Assembly: GCA_014529385.2 (NCBI GenBank)
Contig: CM043966.1
Span: 143,700,711 to 143,764,710, forward strand
Direction of reading: 5' to 3'
From: Adiantum capillus-veneris
Taxonomy: Eukaryota; Streptophyta; Polypodiopsida; Polypodiales; Pteridaceae
Length of the DNA: 64,000 nucleotides
Made by a program: the position numbers and the translations under genes. A model generated the notes under the pieces. That model was not told the DNA's origin and ran no database searches. It worked only from the letters and a program-made list of their open reading frames with translations. Position 1 is the stretch's first letter; each line of letters begins with the position of its first letter. This document shows, in pieces, positions 1-10,630 of this stretch.

Positions 1-175
1 AGACCTAGCATCTCTCTATGTTGTCTAGAGATGAGCTTGGGCAAGTGATGGGCCCTGCTTCTCTCTTCCCTTGGTTTACTAGTTTGAAGACTTAGTATAT
101 ATACTTTCTTCGATCTAGCTTGAACAAGTGGTGAACCTTGTATCCAAAATCTTAATCCATTACAAAAAAGTGTAT
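1..175 (+). repeat. Left arm of an inverted repeat flanking the minus-strand gene cluster
   Basis: This stretch matches the reverse complement of about 13,316-13,495. Shared landmarks, in the same order, are a TGTTGTCTAGAG block, TCTCTTCCCTT, a GTTTACTAG block, a TATATAC block, GATCTAGCTTG with the AAGTGGTG core, and CTTAATCCATTACAAAAAAG. The match has point differences and small indels. The arm probably continues beyond the left edge. The matching right arm lies immediately upstream of the ParB-like gene. Confidence 0.8.
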
Positions 176-900
176 GAAAACATAGGAATCTTGGTTTGAA
201 GGTCAAGCAATTAGGTTCCAAATGCACATAATAATATATTTTCCACCCATAAGAAAAGAAAGTTAAATATGTTATTACCAAATTGACAAAGATAACGTCC
301 AAGAATTCTAGCTTTGCATCTTGTCATATCTAAATCTTCATCAAGGCGACATGCATGTATACATCAACTTTCAAGCCATTCAAGAATACATGCACTTAGA
401 TTCCATAGTTTTCTTTTCAAAGTCTTTTAGGTTCTAAAACTCTTTCACATAAAGTATGTAATGATAAAATTCTTGAAGCAAACATTTGTGCCCAAGAAAA
501 GATCCCTCTCACATATTTAAAGTCCATGAATTCTTTGATCCACACTTACAAGTTTTATTTTGACATCAAACATCAATTCTCTCCTAGTTACAAATAAATG
601 CAACCTCAATATAAATTGACAAAAAATGAATTTTTTTTACTATATGACCCAATATAGGTCCCAATCAAATAAAAAATGAGTCCCCAAAAATTTGGGTGCA
701 CTCTGGCAATACATCAGAGTCCCCTTACAATAGGATGCACTCCAATAGTACATTGAAGTTCCCTTAGAGTAGGGTGCACTCCATTGAAGTGTTCATAAAA
801 TTGACACACCTTTGTTTAAAAAAAAAAAGACCATATCAAATTATAAAAATGTTGAAAGATACACACTAGAATAAAAAAAGCATCTTATGGCCATATTTAT
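176..900. other. AT-rich spacer, no gene seen
   Basis: I find no supported coding sequence. The only structure is a 39-bp tandem repeat of three copies at about 694-812, anchored on GTGCAC at 696, (A)TGCAC at 735 and GTGCAC at 774. It is followed by an A-run at about 820. Confidence 0.6.
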
Positions 901-1655
901 TCAATGCTTTCGTGTTGACAAGTACACACCAAGGACATAATTTGTCTCAGAATCACTGTACTGATTTACAATTGTGTTGTATGTATAGACGCTCTTATCT
1001 CTTGCATACAAACATCCTACCAACCATGGAATTATGGTTCTCTGCAAGAAGTTTTGAAGTTGCTCGGAAGTTTGCCTCCACATCTTTGGAAATATAGATA
1101 TGTCCCTGGCATGTTCCACATCACCCTATATGGATTGTCATAAAAAAATAAGGTATTGTTTGCATCCAAATCCTCAAATATCTTCCAAATACCACTCAAA
1201 TTTTTGTGATAAACCCTTGTAAATCCTAACATGATATTTGGATTTTGGAAATTTTTGTTACTCATAAACACCTTGAACTTGGCATACTGCTCAGGAAAAC
1301 ATTTTTGTGTGATGCGTTGCACCCTTGTTAAGTTATAGCAACTCCATATCCATAGCTCAAAGTATTCAACACAAAAATCCAAAAAACTTTGTGCGTTTGG
1401 TCGCACCACATGATAAACTTCATCTTTATCCTCCACAAGTCGCATGTGTTGAGCCCAAGCTGGCATAGAATCTCCATGTTTCATTTCAATTGTCTTGAGA
1501 AGTAACCCCTCTAGATCCAAGATAAGTACTCTTTTGATGTCCTTGAAAGCAAGTGGTAGGTGATAAGGAGGTGATTGATTCCTTGGACAAGGTCTTGGAG
1601 GAGGTTGGATGGGTAAGTCAATAGTTTTCTTCAATTTATGCCAGCATATAGCCAA
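901..1655 (-). pseudogene. FCP1/NLI-interacting-factor-like HAD phosphatase fragment (DLNGLL subfamily)
   Basis: The longest open stretch (1,655-1,032) shows an FCP1-homology fold. RVLILDLEGLLL stands where active CTD phosphatases have DLDxTL. It is followed by VRPNAQSFLDFC, an ELWIWSCYN strand corresponding to the VAIWSS segment, and a late FFYDNPYRVM motif corresponding to the conserved D-D/N-P loop. The C-terminal IIPWLVGCLYARDKSVY helix is in another frame (1,119-901), so a frameshift lies near 1,095-1,115. The second catalytic Asp and the Thr of motif I are replaced by Glu and Leu. That is typical of the plant DLNGLL-type relatives and makes phosphatase activity doubtful. Candidate splice acceptors (TTTCAG, TTACAG) occur just upstream on the minus strand, so this is probably a downstream exon of a broken gene. 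Identity as FCP1-like is fairly sure. The function is unknown. Confidence 0.72.
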
Positions 1656-1979
1656 TCCTTTTTTCTGTAATGATTCTGAAATTAAAGAACAAGAACACTT
1701 AATGCAAACACAACAATAGACATGAGTTTTACATTGTATACCCTAAGGTTTTATTAGATACCAAAATCCATCTATGATCTACTCATTAATAGAAATAAAG
1801 TCAAATTAAAATCCTGACTCTTTTTTATGCTACACTCTCTCTTAGTCTCAATACCATGGAGTTCAACTAGACTTAAGTAAACTAATAACTACTACTTTTT
1901 GTAAAGGTATGCTTGAAGTGCATAAGGCTTAACCAATGCTCTAGTATAGAATGGGTATTTAGGTCTCAAGGTCTACCAC
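1656..1979. other. Spacer, no gene seen
   Basis: AT-rich sequence between the FCP1-like fragment and the first satellite block. I see only possible splice-acceptor sequences for the minus-strand fragment and no coding signal. Confidence 0.5.
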
Positions 1980-4835
1980 TTATCCAAGCAAAGATCCATT
2001 TAAATATGGAAACCCAATTTTTCTTAATATAATGATATAGAGTGGACAAGTGGTGAATCTTGAGACCAAACCACTCATGCTACTAGGGATAATAGGTTGG
2101 AAAAGTGGTGGACCTTGAATGTAAACCTCCCATGTACAAAGTATCATGGGTTTTGGGTATTTCAATGGACTCAAGCATCTTGGAGACATGGTGGAGCTTA
2201 CTTCTCTCCATGTTTCAATGGAGCCTATCTTAGATAAATGGTGGAGCATCATTCTCTCCATGTTTCAATGGAGCCTAGCTTGGACAAGTGGTGGACCTTT
2301 GTTTCTCTCTATGTTTGAATAGAGTTATCTTGGAAAACTGGTGGACCTTGAAACAAAACCCCCATGTTTATCATGGGCATTACAAGTGGTGAGAAAAAAT
2401 ACCATTCAATATATAACCTTATAGGTTGAACAAGTGGTGGAACTTAACACCCAATTATTCTTAATATAATGACATAGAGTGGACAAGTGGTGAACTTGGG
2501 ACCAAACCTACTAGGGAAAATAGGTTGGACAAGTGGTGGACCTTGAATGTAAACCCCCCATGTACAAAATATCACTCATGCTACTAGAAATAATTTGGTA
2601 TCGTCAATGTTTCAATGCAGCCTAGCTTGGAAAAGTGGTGGATCTTTGTTTCTCTCTATGTTTCAATAGAGTTAGCTTGGACAAGTGGTGGACCTTGGAA
2701 CAAAACCCCCATGTAAATCATGTCATGGGCATTACAAGTGGTAAGAAAAAATATCATTCAAGCTATAACATTATAGGTTGGACAAGTGGTGGACCTTAAC
2801 ACCCAATTCCTCTTAATGTAATGACATAGAGTGGACAAGTGGTAAATCATGAGACCAAACCTTCTAGGGATAATAGGTTGGACAAGTGGTGGACCTTGAA
2901 TGTAAAACCCCCATGTACAAAATATCATGGGTACTGGGTATTTCAATGGAGCCTAGCATCTTGGAGACATGGTGGAGCTTACTTCTCTCCATGTTTCAAT
3001 GGAGCCTATCTAGGAGAAACGGTGGAGGTTCCTTCTCTCCATGTTTCAATGAGCCTAGCTTGGACAAGTGGTGGACCTTTCTTTCTCTATATGTTTTAAT
3101 AGAGTTAGCTTGGACAAGTGGTGGACCTTGGAATGAAACCCCCATGTAAAACATATCATGGGCATTTCAAGTGGTGAGAAAGAATACCATTTAAGATATA
3201 GCCTTATAGGTTGGACAAGTGGTGGACCTTAACACATAGTTCTTATTAATATAATGACGTAGAGTGTACAAGTGGTGAATCTTGAGACCAAACCACTCGT
3301 GCTACTAGTGATAATAGGTTGGACAAGTGGTGGACCTTGAATGTACAAAATTATGGGTTTAGGGTATTTCAATGGAGCCTAGCTTGGAGACATGGTGGAG
3401 ATTGCTTCTCTCAATGTTTCAATGGAACCTATCTTGGAGAAATGGTGGAGCATCCTTATCTCCATGTTTTAATGGAGCCTATCTTGGACAAGTGGTGGAC
3501 CTTTGCTTCTCTCTATGTTTCAATAGAGTTAGCCTGGATAAGTAGTGGATCTTGGAACAAAACCCCTTTGTAAAACATAGAGTGGGCATTACAAGTGATG
3601 AGAAAAAATATCATTCAAGATATAACCTTATAGGTTGGAAAAGTGGTGATGGGCCTTGACAAGTGGTGAAGGATACCATTCAAGATATACCCTTATAGGT
3701 TGGACAAGTGGTGGACCTTAACACCCAGTTCTTCTTAATATAATGACATAGAGTGGATAAGTGGTGAATCTTAAGACCAAACCACTCATGCTACTAGGTA
3801 TAATACGTTAGACAAGTGGTAGACCTTGAATGTAAACACCCCATGTACAAAATATCATGGTTTTAGGGTGTTTCAATGGAGCCTAGCATCTTGGAGACAT
3901 GGTAGATCTTGATTCTTTCCATGTTTGAATGGCACCTATCTTGGAAAAATGATGGAGGTTACTTCTCTCCATGTTTCAATGGGGCCTAGCTTTGACAAGT
4001 GGTGAACCTTTTCTTCTCTCTATGTTTGAATAGAGCTAGCTTCGACAAGTGGTGGACCTTTGCTTCTCTCTATGTTTGAATAGAGTTAGCTTGGACAAGT
4101 GGTGGACCTTGGAATGAAACCCCCATGTAAAACATATCATGGGAATTTCAAGTGGTGAGAAAGGATACCATTTAAGATATAACCTTATAGGTTGGACAAG
4201 TGGTGGACCTTAATACATAGTTCTTCTTAGTATAATGACATAGAGTGTACAAGTGGTGTATCTTGAGACCAAACCACTCGTGCTACTCGGGATAATAGGT
4301 TAGACAAGTGGTGGGCCTTGAAATAAAACCTCCCATGTACAAAATAAAATGGGTTTAGGGTATTCAAATGGATCCTAGCTTGGAGACATGGTGGAGCTTG
4401 CTTCTCTCCATGTTTCAATGAAGCCTATCTTGGAGAAATGGTGGAGCATCCTTCTCTCCATGTTTCAATATAGCCTAGCTTGGACAAGTGGTGAACCTTT
4501 GGTTCTCTCTATGTTTCAATAGAGCTAGCTTGGACAAGTGTCGGACATTGAAACAAAACCCCCATGTAAGACATATCATGGGTAGTTCAAGTTGTGAGAA
4601 AAAAAACCATTTAAAATATAACCTTATAGGTTGGACAAGTGGTGGACCTTAACACCCAATCCTTTTTAATACAATGACATAGAGTGGACAAGTGGTGAAT
4701 CTTGAGACCAAACCTATCAAGCTACTAGGGATACTAGGTTGGACAAGTGGTGGACCTTGAATGTACATCCCCTATGTACAAAATATCATGGGTTTAGGGT
4801 GTTTCAATGGAGTCTAGAATATTGGAGACTCTCTT
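1980..4835 (+). repeat. Satellite block, forward orientation (about 6 diverged monomers)
   Basis: Tandem units are anchored on TTGGACAAGTGGTGGACCTT followed by GAATGTA, near 2,097, 2,521, 2,877, 3,317, 3,806, 4,290 and 4,736. Spacing is therefore about 356-489 bp around the 442-bp norm seen further right. Each unit repeats the AAGTGGTGGACC core several times at about 50-bp steps, with 'ctctccatgtttcaatgg' linkers between cores. The core reads on the plus strand here, opposite to the main array. Short open frames in this block are satellite translations, not genes. Confidence 0.93.
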
Positions 4836-4900
4836 CCCTTGGTTTATTAGTTTGAAGACTCATTATATATACTTGCTTAGATCTATATACTTACTCATTA
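4836..4900 (+). repeat. Third partial copy of the flanking-repeat sequence
   Basis: TCTCTTCCCTTGGTTTATTA, then GTTTGAAGACT, TATATATACTTG and CTTAGATCT match 61-115 and the reverse complement of about 13,378-13,437. As at the left edge, the forward-oriented satellite ends against this sequence. Confidence 0.75.
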
Positions 4901-5818
4901 GTTAGGTTACAAGTAGGTATGTAATTTGTTAGCCTCAAGGGACTTTGAATATTGAATAGTAAGAAAGTCAAGTGCTGGTTTGAAGATCTTTTGCTTTTCT
5001 AAACTAAACTCTAACTCAATAATAAGTTTCTTAAGTTCCACGAATTGTCCTATCTAGGCTCCAAAAGAGTATTAATTGGTTTGTGCTAGATTCTAACTTG
5101 CTTGATGGGGTAGAATCCTAGGAAAATGAGGCACTATAAGTTGTACCTTAGTTCAAATGGATTTTCACTTAAACTAGACTGCAATTTGGCACTCTAGTAT
5201 CTTTGTCTCGATGGAGTTTAACACTAGATACATAGTAGTGATATTTAAGCTTCATGTCTCTTCACTTGATCGAGATATGAGACCATACTTTCAAGGTCAC
5301 CACTTATCTTACCTAAAGACCAATGTGAGACATGGGAGCCAGAAAGCCATCCGATATTGTTTTAAGGACTATTACATAGACAATCAATAACTTAAGTAAA
5401 GCAAAAAGACTTGGATCTTTCACAATTAATAACTTAAGTAAAGCCAAAAATACTTGGATCTTTGACAATTTTTTTCAAACTAAAAAAGCACAATCTCATG
5501 CTAACAAAACTATAAATCACAATTGAAAGTTTTGAACAAGAAAAAGATAAGCAATCTTAATAAGAAGGATACTTTTCATTTCATTTGATGATTACAAATT
5601 AAAAGAAAGTCTCTCAAGAAATTGATAAACAAAAAATGTAGGTGACTGCTTCATTATTTTGAGCAAAAAGATCAAAATCTCTATTGATTGAGCTCCATCT
5701 AGTAGTATCCTTTGTAAGATCTTGCAGGAAGGAATAAAAAGAAAGATAATTTGTTAGATACCATACACATGAGTGTTCAAGCATTTGTATCAAGAATATA
5801 TGACATGTCACTAGTACC
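4901..5818. other. Unique-looking spacer, no gene recognised
   Basis: AT-rich sequence without recognisable coding domains. A short duplicated phrase (aataacttaagtaaagc) occurs at about 5,387 and 5,428. This stretch lies just beyond the stop codon of the FCP1-like gene at 5,819. Confidence 0.5.
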
Positions 5819-7018
5819 TTAGGGTTGGTTTCTATCTAGCCTTAGAAGATTGTTCTCAGTTTTCACCTTATTTATATAAGCCTTTGCTGTGGCTGCCTTC
5901 AAAACTCCTTTTGTGTTACAACCCAATTGCCTAGCTAAAGTGGTCAATTGTGATGCCTTCATGCTTTCAATGGGTGTACGCTCCTTTGCCAAGATCTCTT
6001 GTATTTGGGCTCTTCTCATTTCATTGCGGTGGCTTGTGTCATTTGCGTCTCCAATGATAGTTTCATCTCTGTCACCTTTTGCAGGTGGTATTATTCTTGT
6101 AAAGAACACCTTAGCTGACCAAACATCATTTTTATGCTTCCAATACTCCATGATTTTTTTGTATTCACTATCATTTGTCACTATAGGTTGTCCATAACGA
6201 TTAGAAGCAATTAAATCACGCACATCCCTTCTGTCATCAAGCTGAATCAAGTATGGCAGTAGCTCCTCCAAGAGCATATTGTCAACCATCTTCTCAGCAT
6301 AAAATTGTGGTGGAAAAATGAAATTTTTTGCTGGTGAAATACATCCCTTGTAAGGAGAATCATCCATAAGCACTGTTCTTTGTGGATCACATTCAAACCC
6401 CATGGCAATTTTGGCTAGAGGCTTGAACATTGCCTCAACGTTTGGATTGTCAGATCTAAACAATTTTTGAGTTTGAGCTGTGTAGCAAACATCTTGCAAC
6501 CAAATTGAAAAGAAAGGCAATGTATCCTCAGCTAAGTTGTTTAGTGCTGCACGGATTTGATACACATTATTCTTAGTAGAGCTGTCGACCAAATTGCAAC
6601 ATTAAACCTTTGTAAAATAGTCTTCAAGAATTGGATGCAACCTGGCCTGAGTATAATATATCTTTTTGAATCCATTTGCACTGAGTTGTGGTGTGAGGAT
6701 GGTTGAGGGGAACGTTTCACAATAGACCATTTAAATCCAATATAAATGTAAGCATGGATTGCTCAACATCTACACTACATGAAGTAGTAGCAATTGGCAA
6801 TAGCTCGTGAGTGGACTTTTCAGTCTCTTGATGTATGTTGCATGTTTGAAGCATCGATTTCTTGGTTCTCACTATTGCAAGATTGCTCAAGTTGCACAAC
6901 ACTAGACTCTAGTATATAAATATCATCCATCTTGGGCACTTCAGAAACCATAGAATCTATGGATTCTATAGTTGTTGATTGAACCATAGGAGCATTATCC
7001 ATCCCAGTTTGTGAATCT
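5819..7018 (-). pseudogene. FCP1-like HAD phosphatase gene with C-terminal SAP-like helix, frameshifted
   Basis: On the minus strand a probable exon opens after a TTTTCTTAG acceptor at about 7,019. An acidic, Ser-rich leader comes first. The motif FILDLNGLL (about 6,717-6,745) then runs into TGA, and the continuation lies one frame over (ETFPSTILTP, ending QARLHPILEDYFTKV). Near 6,590-6,600 the AIWS strand again changes frame into the long stretch 6,592-5,819. That stretch has LNNLAEDTLPFFSIWLQD, the catalytic-loop motif VLMDDSPYKG and LLEELLPYLIQLDDRRDVRD, a classic FCP1-homology end. Its last ~60 residues contain MKASQLTTLARQLGCNTKG, which resembles a SAP-type DNA-binding helix pair (tentative). 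Motif I is the DLNGLL form, with no second Asp, so catalysis is doubtful. At least two or three frameshifts indicate a pseudogene, although unrecognised introns could explain one of them. Confidence 0.75.
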
Positions 7019-7032
7019 AAGAAAACACACAC

Positions 7033-7659
7033 ACAAATGGTATCTCAAAACCACTAGAATTTTATTCTCCATATTTACATGTAGAACTCTTAGTAAGAAA
7101 TTTATTTAAGGTAAAGTTATTGTTAGAATCCTTGCAACCATTTTCAACATTCGTACACAAAACACCACTTGTCTAAAATACAATCTACTAACTCAACATT
7201 TTCCATCCTACACTTTATTAAAGATGAGTACTTAAAGTGAAAACTAAAAGCCACAACTTGTTGAGGAAACATGGATACAAGGTCCACCAAATGTCCAACC
7301 TAGACTACAAGCAAACAATTAGAGATTTGTCTTAGATTTGGATTCAAAGGCCACCACTTATTCAAGTAAGATAACTCCACTTGTTTAAAACAGTAATGTT
7401 TGAAGCCCCACCACTTGTCGAACCTAGACATTGATTAAATTTTGGTAAGATTTATCACAAATCTAGAGTAGAATCAAGATTCTATGGCCAAGGTAGTCAA
7501 ATAAGTTAGACAACACACAAAGCATAAGAGCACTCTAGATTCTCGTTGAGCATAAACTAAACAATAATCAAATGTTATATTCACTTGAGATTTCATCCAT
7601 GAAAAATGAAAATGATGCATGTACTTGAGATTTCCATCCATGTACAATACTTTACAATG
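7033..7659. other. Spacer with satellite-core remnants
   Basis: No coding signal. Degenerate copies of the GGTCCACCACTTGTCC core (minus orientation) occur at about 7,270, 7,350 and 7,410. These are the first places, moving right, where the core reads as its reverse complement. Confidence 0.6.
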
Positions 7660-8054
7660 TCAAGTAAAGTCATAGTCAGCAAACAACTCTTCTCCTTCTT
7701 CAAATAGTCTCAATGCATACATGGCCATATTCTTCTGACTTGACGTGTGAAGAGGTGCATTTATGCCAAGGTGGAAAATTTGGATCAAATGTATAGCGTA
7801 CATTGGGACAGACATTTGTACTATGAGAACTATTTATATAGCCCGACACGTTTCCTTCCTCTACAAAACCAATAATGTATGATTGATCTTCCTCTTCTTC
7901 TATGTTTGGATCCTCTAGAAGAGAATATTTATAAGTTCTTGGAAATATTTTGCATATCTTTTTCCAGTTTTGAAATCTATACTTATGCCCTCCATAGTTT
8001 AAAATAGTCAAACCACTTTCCAGGGTAGTATGCACAAATAGCCCATAACCAGCT
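7660..8054 (-). pseudogene. SET-domain (lysine methyltransferase-like) exon with one frameshift
   Basis: After a TATGCATAG acceptor (about 8,055) the minus strand reads RAGYGLFVHTTLESGLTILN, matching the SET opening GxGLFA...I..G..I..Y. It continues with an acidic loop (EEEEDQ) and YIIGFVEEGNVSGYINSSH, in which the GN..YIN segment corresponds to the SAM-binding GN..RFINHSC block. CPNVRY corresponds to the PN that follows it. The His of the usual NHS is replaced and the spacing to CPN is longer. Near 7,730-7,740 a one-base shift moves the end into another frame. There LRLFEEGEELFADYDF is a textbook SET C-terminus (GEEL..DY), followed by TGA at 7,660-7,662. There is no pre-SET or post-SET cysteine cluster. 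The family call is strong. The substrate is unknown, and the frameshift and altered NHS argue against activity. Confidence 0.82.
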
Positions 8055-8098
8055 CTATGCATAAAATAATGACAAGATCAAAGAAAGATATCATTATT

Positions 8099-10440
8099 TT
8101 ATAGTCCAATAGGTCTATTGTAGGGAAGACTTAGAGTGCCTCTTACATGGTGCCTCAAAGGTTTCCAAAAAATAAAATCATCGAAAAAAAAAGGCCACTG
8201 TGTCTCCAATCTATTGCCCATTTGAAGCATAGAGAGAACCAAGGTCCACCACTTGTCCAAGCTAGACATGGAGCATTGACACAAGATCCAACACTTATCC
8301 AAGAACCCTACAGTATATGTGGTAACATGGGATGCGTTGATGCAACAAAATTACTCTAGCCTCCTCATCCATCTTTTTTTTCTTGTAGCCTAGAGGGATT
8401 AGTTTCAAGGTCTATCACTAGTCAAAAACTACACATAGAACATTACAAGGTTCCGCCACATGTGAAACCTATCATCTCTAGTAGCATGGATGGTTTGATA
8501 TCAAGGTTCACCACGTGTCCTACCTATACTCTATTGTAGCATAGAGATTCTGGTTTGGTGGTACTACACTTGTCCAAACTTGGCTTGTTGTTGATATCTG
8601 GAGGTAATCAAGGGTCCTCCACTTGTCCAAGTTAGGCATGTAAAACAACTGCAAGGTCCACCATGTGTACAACATATGATTGATTATAACATGCATGGTC
8701 TTATTTCATGGGCAACCATATTCTCTCCAACATGTGTCCAACCTCGGCTCCATTGAAGCATGGAGAGAAGCAAGGTCCACCACTTGTGAAAGCTATTATT
8801 TTCTCCTAGTGCTTTCAAAACCCATGATACGTTGTACATGGGGGGGGGGGGGGGGGGGGGGGGGGGGTTTCTTTTTTCAAGGTCCACCACTTGGCTAAGA
8901 TTGGATCCATTGAAACATGAAGAGAAGCAAGCTCTACCATTTGTCCAAGCTAGGTGCCATTGAAACATGAAAACCCCATAATATGCTGTATACGGGGGGT
9001 GTTTTTCGAGGTCCACCACTTGTCTAAGCTATGGTCCATTGGAACATGGAGAGAAGCAAAGATCCACCACTTTTCTAAGCTAGGATCCATTGAAACATGG
9101 AGAGAAGCAAGCTCCATTGTTTGTCTAAGCTAGGCTCCATTGGAACATGGAGAAAACAAGATCCACCACTTGCCTATTATTGCATAGAGATTTTGGTTTG
9201 AAGGTCCACCACTTGTCTAACCTTGCCTTCATGTATGGAGATAATCAAGGGTGCAATGCTTCTCTAAGCTAGGGACATAAAAGTGTTTCAAGGTCCACTA
9301 CATATACGATCTATGATGGGTTGTAGCATGGGAGGTTTCAATTTAAGGTTGACCACTTCTCCAGCTCCGCTTGTCCAACCTCAGATCCATTGAAGCATGG
9401 AGAAGAAAGGTCTACCAACTCTCCAAAATAGGCAAGAAAATCTCTATAAAACCCATGAATTGTTAATATATGCTATGCTGTGGAGTTTTGTTTGAAGGTC
9501 CACTCCTTATCCAAGCTAGAATCCATTGAAGCATGCAAATAAGTAAGATATATCTCTAGTCCAAGATAGGATCCATTGAAACATAGAGAGAATCAAGGTC
9601 CACCACTTTTCCAAGCTATGCATGGGTAATTGATATAAGGACCACTACGTTTTCACCTATACTATGCTCTATCATGGATGGTTTCATATCCCACCAATTT
9701 TCTAGCCTATTTAATATGTTGTATTATGGGGGTTTGGTTTCAAGTTACTTCACTTGTCTAAGGTGGGTTCCATTGAAGCATGGAGATAAACAATGTCTAC
9801 CACTTGTCCAAAATATGCTCCTTTAAAACATAAAAGCAAGGTGCACCACTTGTCCAAGCTAATGTTTCTCTCCATTGAAGCATGGAGAGAAACAAGGTCT
9901 ACCACCTGTCCAAAATATGATCCATTGAAACATAAAATCAAGGTCCACCACTTGTCCAAGATAATGTAACAAATGGGTGTTGGTTACAAGGTGTACCACA
10001 CTTGTCTAAACTAGTCTCCATGCAAGGTCCACCACATGTACAAGCTATATGAGCTTGGTTTGAAGGTCTACCACACCTCTTGAAATTAGGATCCATGTAA
10101 GGTCCACCTTTTCTCAAGCTATGCCTTTAGTGATTACTAAAACTAAGTAAATTGCAGTCCTTAAATTCCTTTCCAAGCTCATTAAGATTTTGGTCTCTAA
10201 GCCACCACCAAATGTCTAATCTATGCTCTAATTGATTACTTATGCTAGTTCTCAAAGTCCAAACATAAGCTCCCTTCTAGCAAGGTTAGTTTAAATTTAG
10301 GCTCGAGCACCTGTCTAAGCTAGGTTCAATTTATGAAGCATCACCATTTAACCATGCTAGGATCTAATGTATCATATCAAGGGGGTATTGATAAAAGGTC
10401 CAAAATTTACTGAGTTCAAGCTCTTAAATAATTAAGTCTT
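8099..10440 (-). repeat. Diverged satellite-derived spacer
   Basis: The region is filled with degenerate copies of the GGTCCACCACTTGTCCAAGCTA core and 'ccattgaaacatggagagaa' linkers. These are related to the main array but irregularly spaced and no longer in a clean 442-bp register. It lies between the SET exon and the last exon of the ParB-like gene, so it may be intronic or intergenic. No gene is supported. Confidence 0.85.
8840..8867 (+). repeat. Poly-G tract of 28 bases
   Basis: An uninterrupted run of G follows GTTGTACAT. In the ordinary satellite the same position reads GTACATGGGGGGTTTACATT with five or six Gs. The run is therefore an expansion of an existing short G tract within a satellite-derived unit. 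Confidence 0.95.
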
Positions 10441-10630
10441 CGTGAGTATTAAATGTTATAGTTTTAGTCTAAAGATCCACCATTCAAAAACTCAAGTAAT
10501 TTACTATTTACATTCAAACCTTGAAGAAAAAATACAAACTCAATCAATACTATATAAAGCAAAATCTAACATTAAGAGTATCAAATCAGCAACAAGAAAC
10601 ACTAACATGCACAAGAAACTCAAAACATAC
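10441..10630. other. Probable intron or 3' spacer of the ParB-like gene
   Basis: On the minus strand the coding stretch ends in ...GAGACAC followed by GTATGT (10,630-10,625), a good splice donor. No matching downstream exon was recognised. The stretch is AT-rich, with one satellite-like phrase near 10,396. Confidence 0.45.

Noticed and set aside
5889-6197. Plus-strand 102-codon frame
   Set aside because: It is the antisense shadow of the FCP1-like C-terminal coding stretch, which has clear conserved motifs on the minus strand.
901-8054. Endogenous giant-virus segment (FCP1-like and SET genes occur in such viruses)
   Set aside because: No capsid, polymerase or other viral hallmark is present, and the DLNGLL form of FCP1-like proteins and the splice signals point to plant genes.
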